A DNA stretch of 18,024 nt from Desulfobacteraceae bacterium. GTDB lineage: Bacteria; Desulfobacterota; DSM-4660; Desulfatiglandales; Desulfatiglandaceae. The stretch is from positions 1 to 18,024 of the forward strand of contig JAUWPC010000026.1 of NCBI GenBank assembly GCA_030611815.1, written 5' to 3'. Under the pieces are notes generated by a model that was not told where the DNA came from, searched no databases, and worked only from the letters and a program-made list of their open reading frames with translations. Shown here piece after piece: positions 15,100 through 18,024 of the stretch. A program made the translations under genes and the position numbers. The number at the start of each line of letters is the position of its first letter. Position 1 is the stretch's first letter.

Positions 15100-15987
15100 C
15101 TATTTCTTCCTCCTCTTCCCTTTCTTGCAAAGGGCATAGCCGAAAAGCGCGGCGCCGACAGCGCCGGCAATCTGCGTATCCCACTCGGTGTTCATACGCT
15201 CAAGCTTGATCATCGGCATCAACCGATCCATCACACCCCGGTTCTTTGCCATTCCGCCGGTGACCGCAAACTCGGGAGTTACGCCGAGCCGCTCCACAAG
15301 AGAAAAAATCCGCTCTGCCATGGCCCTGCAATAGGCAGCGAGGACCTCTTCCGTGGACCACCCCTTTCTGAGCAGTCCGGTGGCCTCTGATTTGGCATAG
15401 ACAACGCAAGTGCTGGACACGGCGTTGGGCTCTTCCTTGACCTGAAACGACCGCTCTCCCACATCGTTGATCGGCATCCCCAAGAGATCCGCGAAGACCT
15501 CCATGCCGCGGCCTGTTCCGGCGGCACACTTATCGTTCATCAGAAAGTTTGTAACCCTTCCCTTTTCATCACACTGGATAGCTTTGATATCCTGCCCACC
15601 CACGTCCAGGACCGTGCGGGCTTCCGGACCATAGATGAAATTGGCCCCCCTGGCATGACACGCGATCTCGGTAATCGACCGGTCGGCAAACGGAACGTTA
15701 ACCCGCCCATATCCGGTCCCGACACAGTAGTCCATCCTGTCTTCGAGCATATCTGTAGCTTCAAGGGCATAATTCAGAGCATTGCGGGCGCTGTTGGGGC
15801 TGTCCGATCCGGTTCTCATGTTGGCATAGGCATGTATGTTCCCGTCCGCCATAATGCACGCCTGTGAGCTGACGGAACCAACGTCAATGCCCACGGTGAT
15901 ATACTTGGCATTTTTCCAGTCTATATCAGGATTCTTCCAGTTGGACTCTGTCCACCTCCAGAACTTTTGTTTCTTTTCTTCTGCCAT
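15100..15987 (-). CDS. BcrA/BadF/BzdP-like ATPase, activator subunit of (benzoyl-)CoA reductase
   Basis: A 295-residue ASKHA-fold ATPase. In class I benzoyl-CoA reductases two such subunits share a [4Fe-4S] cluster and use ATP hydrolysis to push electrons to the catalytic subunits. Visible motifs: phosphate-binding GIDVGSVSS (33-41), DVGGQDIK (128-135), NDKCAAGTGR with cluster Cys154, STCVVYAKSEATGL with the second cluster Cys194, and adenosine-loop VTGGMAKN. ATG 15987 is chosen because AAGGA precedes it; an upstream TTG at 16002 is poorer. It ends in a Lys/Arg-rich tail. Order: after the BcrD-like gene (128 bases) and before the oxidoreductase. Relatives also activate 2-hydroxyacyl-CoA dehydratases, so the substrate class is not certain. 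Confidence 0.87.
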   Translation of the reverse strand: MAEEKKQKFWRWTESNWKNPDIDWKNAKYITVGIDVGSVSSQACIMADGNIHAYANMRTGSDSPNSARNALNYALEATDMLEDRMDYCVGTGYGRVNVPFADRSITEIACHARGANFIYGPEARTVLDVGGQDIKAIQCDEKGRVTNFLMNDKCAAGTGRGMEVFADLLGMPINDVGERSFQVKEEPNAVSSTCVVYAKSEATGLLRKGWSTEEVLAAYCRAMAERIFSLVERLGVTPEFAVTGGMAKNRGVMDRLMPMIKLERMNTEWDTQIAGAVGAALFGYALCKKGKRRKK

Positions 15988-16115
15988 TTTGATTTCCTTC
16001 AACGAGAACTGGTTATCTGTTACTCGTTATTGGATCTGCCCCTGAAGACGTCCTTCCTTTTTTCACAGGACACCCTGAAACTACGACTAACAAATAACAA
16101 TTAACTCAGATTCCC

Positions 16116-16889
16116 CTATGCCTCTTCTTTAGCCATAACAGCAGCACCGACAGCGGCGCCAAATTCAGGCTCATCAGGAATATACAGGTTTTTCACCCTT
16201 AACTCTCGTTGCATTGAATTAATAAAGCCGGGATTTCTACCCACACCTCCGATCATGGCAACATCTTCGTTTACACCAATCCTCCGGATCATGGAGACGA
16301 TGCGGCTGGCCATAGCATCATGGATCGCCCTGCTTATGTCCGACTTTTTGGTCTTGGCATGGATGAGGCCCACCACCTCAGACTCTGCAAAAATAACGCA
16401 CTGGGCGTTCATGGGGATTTTCTTGTCTGACTTCAACGCAAGGGGGCCCATCTCCTCGAGCGGTGTCTCTAATGCTCGGCCCATGGCTTCAATAAAAGCA
16501 CCGGCACCCGCCGCGCACTTCTCATTGATGGCGAAATCAACCACATTCCCATTTTCATCGATCTTGACGGCTCTTCCCTCTTCGGCGCCCACATCGGTTA
16601 CGGTCCGGGCATTCGGGAAGAAATAGTTGGCGGCCTTTGCCATGGCCTTGATATCGTTTACCTGGGTGTCGGCAGTCTTGATGGAATTCTTTCCTGACCC
16701 GGTTCCGCACGTCCTCTCAACATCACCTTCCGAAATGCCGGCGTCCTTCAGCGCGGCTTCCCAGGAGGCGACGATGGCCTTATTTTGATCAAACCCGGTC
16801 AGAACCATTCCCTTGCCTATGATCTGGCCGTCTTTTATAATAATCGTCTTGGTGTTCTTGGCACCACAATCTATTCCCGCAGTTATCAT
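16116..16889 (-). CDS. BcrD/BadG/BzdQ-like ATPase, second activator subunit
   Basis: A 257-residue ASKHA ATPase and partner of the BcrA-like protein. Motifs: GIDCGAKNTKT (5-15) for phosphate 1, CGTGSGKN (61-68), DVGAEEGRAVK (99-109), NEKCAAGAGAF with cluster Cys125, AQCVIFAESEVVGL with cluster Cys164, and MIGGVGRNPGF. DVGAEE in place of DVGGQD is, as I recall, typical of the BcrD/BadG side of the pair, so this and the downstream protein form a hetero-pair, not two copies of one gene. ATG 16889 is chosen: GGGAG lies 10 bases before it, while TTG 16898 is too near. The DNA just upstream holds only the tail of a possible catalytic subunit. Confidence 0.86.
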   Translation of the reverse strand: MITAGIDCGAKNTKTIIIKDGQIIGKGMVLTGFDQNKAIVASWEAALKDAGISEGDVERTCGTGSGKNSIKTADTQVNDIKAMAKAANYFFPNARTVTDVGAEEGRAVKIDENGNVVDFAINEKCAAGAGAFIEAMGRALETPLEEMGPLALKSDKKIPMNAQCVIFAESEVVGLIHAKTKKSDISRAIHDAMASRIVSMIRRIGVNEDVAMIGGVGRNPGFINSMQRELRVKNLYIPDEPEFGAAVGAAVMAKEEA

Positions 16890-16976
16890 TTTTCTCAAAC
16901 TCCCTTTAAATTGAAGATGATCAATTGAAGATTAAAGATTTTCAGAGAATGATTCAATCAAAAATCGCCAATTATT

Positions 16977-17067
16977 TTAATCTGTCTCCTTTTTCAGTCC
17001 CAGGCTTTCCAGGAATATGTCCATACGGGTGGTGACCGCCTTCTCAAAGATGTTCCAGTCCATAGCA
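16977..17067 (-). pseudogene. C-terminal tail of a putative benzoyl-CoA reductase catalytic subunit (BcrB/BcrC/HgdB-like)
   Basis: On the minus strand a frame ends at TAA 16979-16977 and encodes AMDWNIFEKAVTTRMDIFL then ESLGLKKETD. The pattern (…TRxxxFLExL at the very C-terminus) is like that of the 2-hydroxyacyl-CoA dehydratase/benzoyl-CoA reductase subunits, and its place, 87 bases before the BcrD-like start, is where such a subunit belongs. Upstream of about 17067 the sequence changes to the end of a FabH on the other strand, so only about 30 codons survive. Family assignment on so short a piece is tentative. Confidence 0.5.
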
Positions 17068-17265
17068 AAAAATCTCAGGATCCCCATGGAAAGGTTCTAT
17101 GTGACCATTCACAAGTATGGAAACATCTCTTTGGCTTCTTGCGCCATTGCCCTTGATACGGCAGTGCGGGACAAAACCATAAAAGAAGGAGCTGTTGTCT
17201 GCCTTCCGATCTTTGGCGGCGGCCTTACATGGGGAAATGTTCTTATAAGGTGGTATAGGCTTTAA
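17062..17265 (+). pseudogene. fabH: C-terminal fragment of beta-ketoacyl-ACP synthase III (FabH)
   Basis: From about 17062 the plus strand encodes IAKNLRIPMERFYVTIHKYG then NISLASCAIALD, and ends with FGGGLTWGNVLIRWYRL and TAA. This is clearly the last ~67 residues of FabH (full length about 320-330), including the catalytic Asn of YGN and the FGGGLTWG motif. There is no N-terminus: upstream bases are the antisense of the reductase tail, although the frame happens to stay open to an ATG at 17017. It is not expected to be functional as a condensing enzyme. Confidence 0.8.
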
Positions 17266-17295
17266 GATAAATATTTTGGACTGCGTTATCAGTCG

Positions 17296-17338
17296 GAATC
17301 CTCGGCGACGTACGGAAATGTACGACTTTCTCGGATTC
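17296..17338. repeat. Palindromic repeat after fabH fragment, possible distant family member
   Basis: GAATCC at the left and GGATTC at the right bound an imperfect hairpin whose inner part is CGTAC-GGAAAT-GTACG. It shares AATCCTCG, and downstream CTTGCCAAAATCTCTATCT, with the flanks of copy 1 at 61-150. It may be a diverged third copy, or simply a terminator of the former fabH operon. It lies 30 bases after the fabH stop. Confidence 0.4.
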
Positions 17339-17492
17339 CTCCTTCTGGCCTTGCCAAAATCTCTATCTTGATGCCTATAGATCATTATCGCACAAAAAGG
17401 GTTTTTGGACATGACGGATTTTATATGATAGACTTATCGTGTTTTCTGGTGAATGGGTTTATAAATAAATTCTTTAAATAATGGGGGGTAAT

Positions 17493-17945
17493 ATGAGTGA
17501 TAGATCTTCCAGTTCACCTGTCATTCGAACAATGGTTCCCTCGGATCTGGACCGAATAGTTGAAATAGACATCAAAGTTCTGGGGAAACCAAGGCCCGAA
17601 TATTGGGAAATGAAGTTTGAGTTAGGGGAAAAACGCTCACAGGTTTCCTCCCTTGTTGCTGAATTGGATGGTAAGGTGATTGGTTTTATTATCGGTGGCG
17701 CAAGCAGGTGGGAATATGGCGTTCCGGAAAATATTGGATGGATTGATACCATTGGCGTAGACCCTGACTACCAAAGAAAGGGCATCGCAAAGATTCTGTT
17801 CACGGAAATGACTAATAACCTGAAGAAAGTGGGTGTAGATACCATGTATACATTTGTAACGCGGCGGGACTGGAAGCTGTTGAAATTTTTTAACAGTATA
17901 GGTTTCCAGAAGGGTGATATGATAAATCTTGAGTTCGATATTTAG
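17493..17945 (+). CDS. GNAT-family N-acetyltransferase
   Basis: A 150-residue acetyltransferase of the GCN5-related fold. IRTMVPSDLDRIVEID is the first strand-helix, VAELDGKVIGFIIGG the central strands, and IDTIGVDPDYQRKGIAKIL motif A, with the acetyl-CoA pyrophosphate loop Q-R-K-G-I-A. FFNSIGFQKGD is motif B. It resembles RimI-like and small-molecule acetylating enzymes; the substrate is unknown. ATG 17493 is preferred over 17481 because the G-run 17483-17488 then serves as ribosome-binding site. It stands alone, followed by a hairpin. Confidence 0.85.
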   Translation: MSDRSSSSPVIRTMVPSDLDRIVEIDIKVLGKPRPEYWEMKFELGEKRSQVSSLVAELDGKVIGFIIGGASRWEYGVPENIGWIDTIGVDPDYQRKGIAKILFTEMTNNLKKVGVDTMYTFVTRRDWKLLKFFNSIGFQKGDMINLEFDI

Positions 17946-17959
17946 TTTTGATATAGCCG

Positions 17960-17995
17960 CCCCGGTTAAATAAGTGCAGAAGAGATTTAACGGGG
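17960..17995 (+). terminator. Hairpin after the acetyltransferase gene
   Basis: CCCCGGTTAAAT pairs with ATTTAACGGGG with one bulged G, an 11-bp stem around a 13-base loop, 14 bases after the stop. The following bases are A-rich on the plus strand, not T-rich, so it could stop transcription weakly on the plus strand. Confidence 0.5.
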
Positions 17996-18024
17996 TAAAC
18001 AAAAAGGCACAAAATACACAAAAA

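Noticed and set aside
17017..17061. ATG 17017 as a real start for a short FabH-like protein
   Set aside because: Those 15 codons are the complement of the reductase tail; FabH similarity starts only at about 17062, so the start is accidental.
1..18024. CRISPR array, rRNA genes, selenocysteine (in-frame TGA) sites
   Set aside because: No regularly spaced direct repeats and no rRNA sequence were recognised; all assigned genes end at ordinary stops, with no in-frame TGA inside conserved domains.

Overview
The window looks like chromosome from an anaerobic Desulfobacterota-type (deltaproteobacterial) bacterium, possibly a metagenome-derived contig. This is inferred from several things together: a pair of BcrA/BcrD (BadF/BadG) activator ATPases beside a very large multi-[Fe-S] flavin oxidoreductase, a PAS/sigma-54 response-type regulator, a PpiD-like periplasmic chaperone, HigBA, and small palindromic interspersed repeats in the intergenic DNA. 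No phylogenetic marker was available to fix the taxon.

Layout. Positions 1-180 hold a degenerate palindromic repeat, followed by a minus-strand SAM methyltransferase (195-815). Positions 1217-3118 encode a membrane-anchored PpiD/SurA-type peptidyl-prolyl isomerase, convergent with a DUF1285-like protein (3132-3608). A second copy of the repeat, a 144-bp MITE-like element with perfect 11-bp terminal inverted repeats, lies at 3764-3907. It precedes a plus-strand block: a small lipoprotein, a complete FabF-type ketosynthase (4389-5591), a half-length ketosynthase homologue in which the catalytic Cys is replaced by Gln (5582-6295, overlapping), and a family 2 glycosyltransferase (6501-7289). The pairing resembles the KS/chain-length-factor pairs of type II polyketide and aryl-polyene clusters. 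A strong hairpin sits right after the glycosyltransferase. Then come a class A penicillin-binding protein (7411-9813) and, 29 bp later, a PAS-AAA+-Fis sigma-54 activator (9843-11180).

Positions 11252-12422 look like the scar of an integrated element next to a tRNA gene: a HigBA toxin-antitoxin pair with its own sigma-70-like promoter, inverted copies of an interspersed repeat, the C-terminal scrap of a tyrosine recombinase, and an intact tRNA-Pro(GGG) on the minus strand with its own terminator.

From 16889 down to 12511 on the minus strand is a three-gene module resembling the activator and electron-supply part of class I (ATP-dependent) benzoyl-CoA reductase systems: a BcrD/BzdQ-like ATPase, a BcrA/BzdP-like ATPase, and an 840-residue [Fe-S]/FAD/NAD(P) oxidoreductase whose C-terminal part resembles BzdV and glutamate synthase small subunit. 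Upstream, where a catalytic subunit should be, only about 30 C-terminal codons of one possible reductase subunit remain (16977-17067, minus). They abut, tail to tail, the last ~67 codons of a FabH (17062-17265, plus). This is a rearrangement breakpoint or an assembly join. The window ends with a GNAT acetyltransferase (17493-17945) and a terminator-like hairpin.
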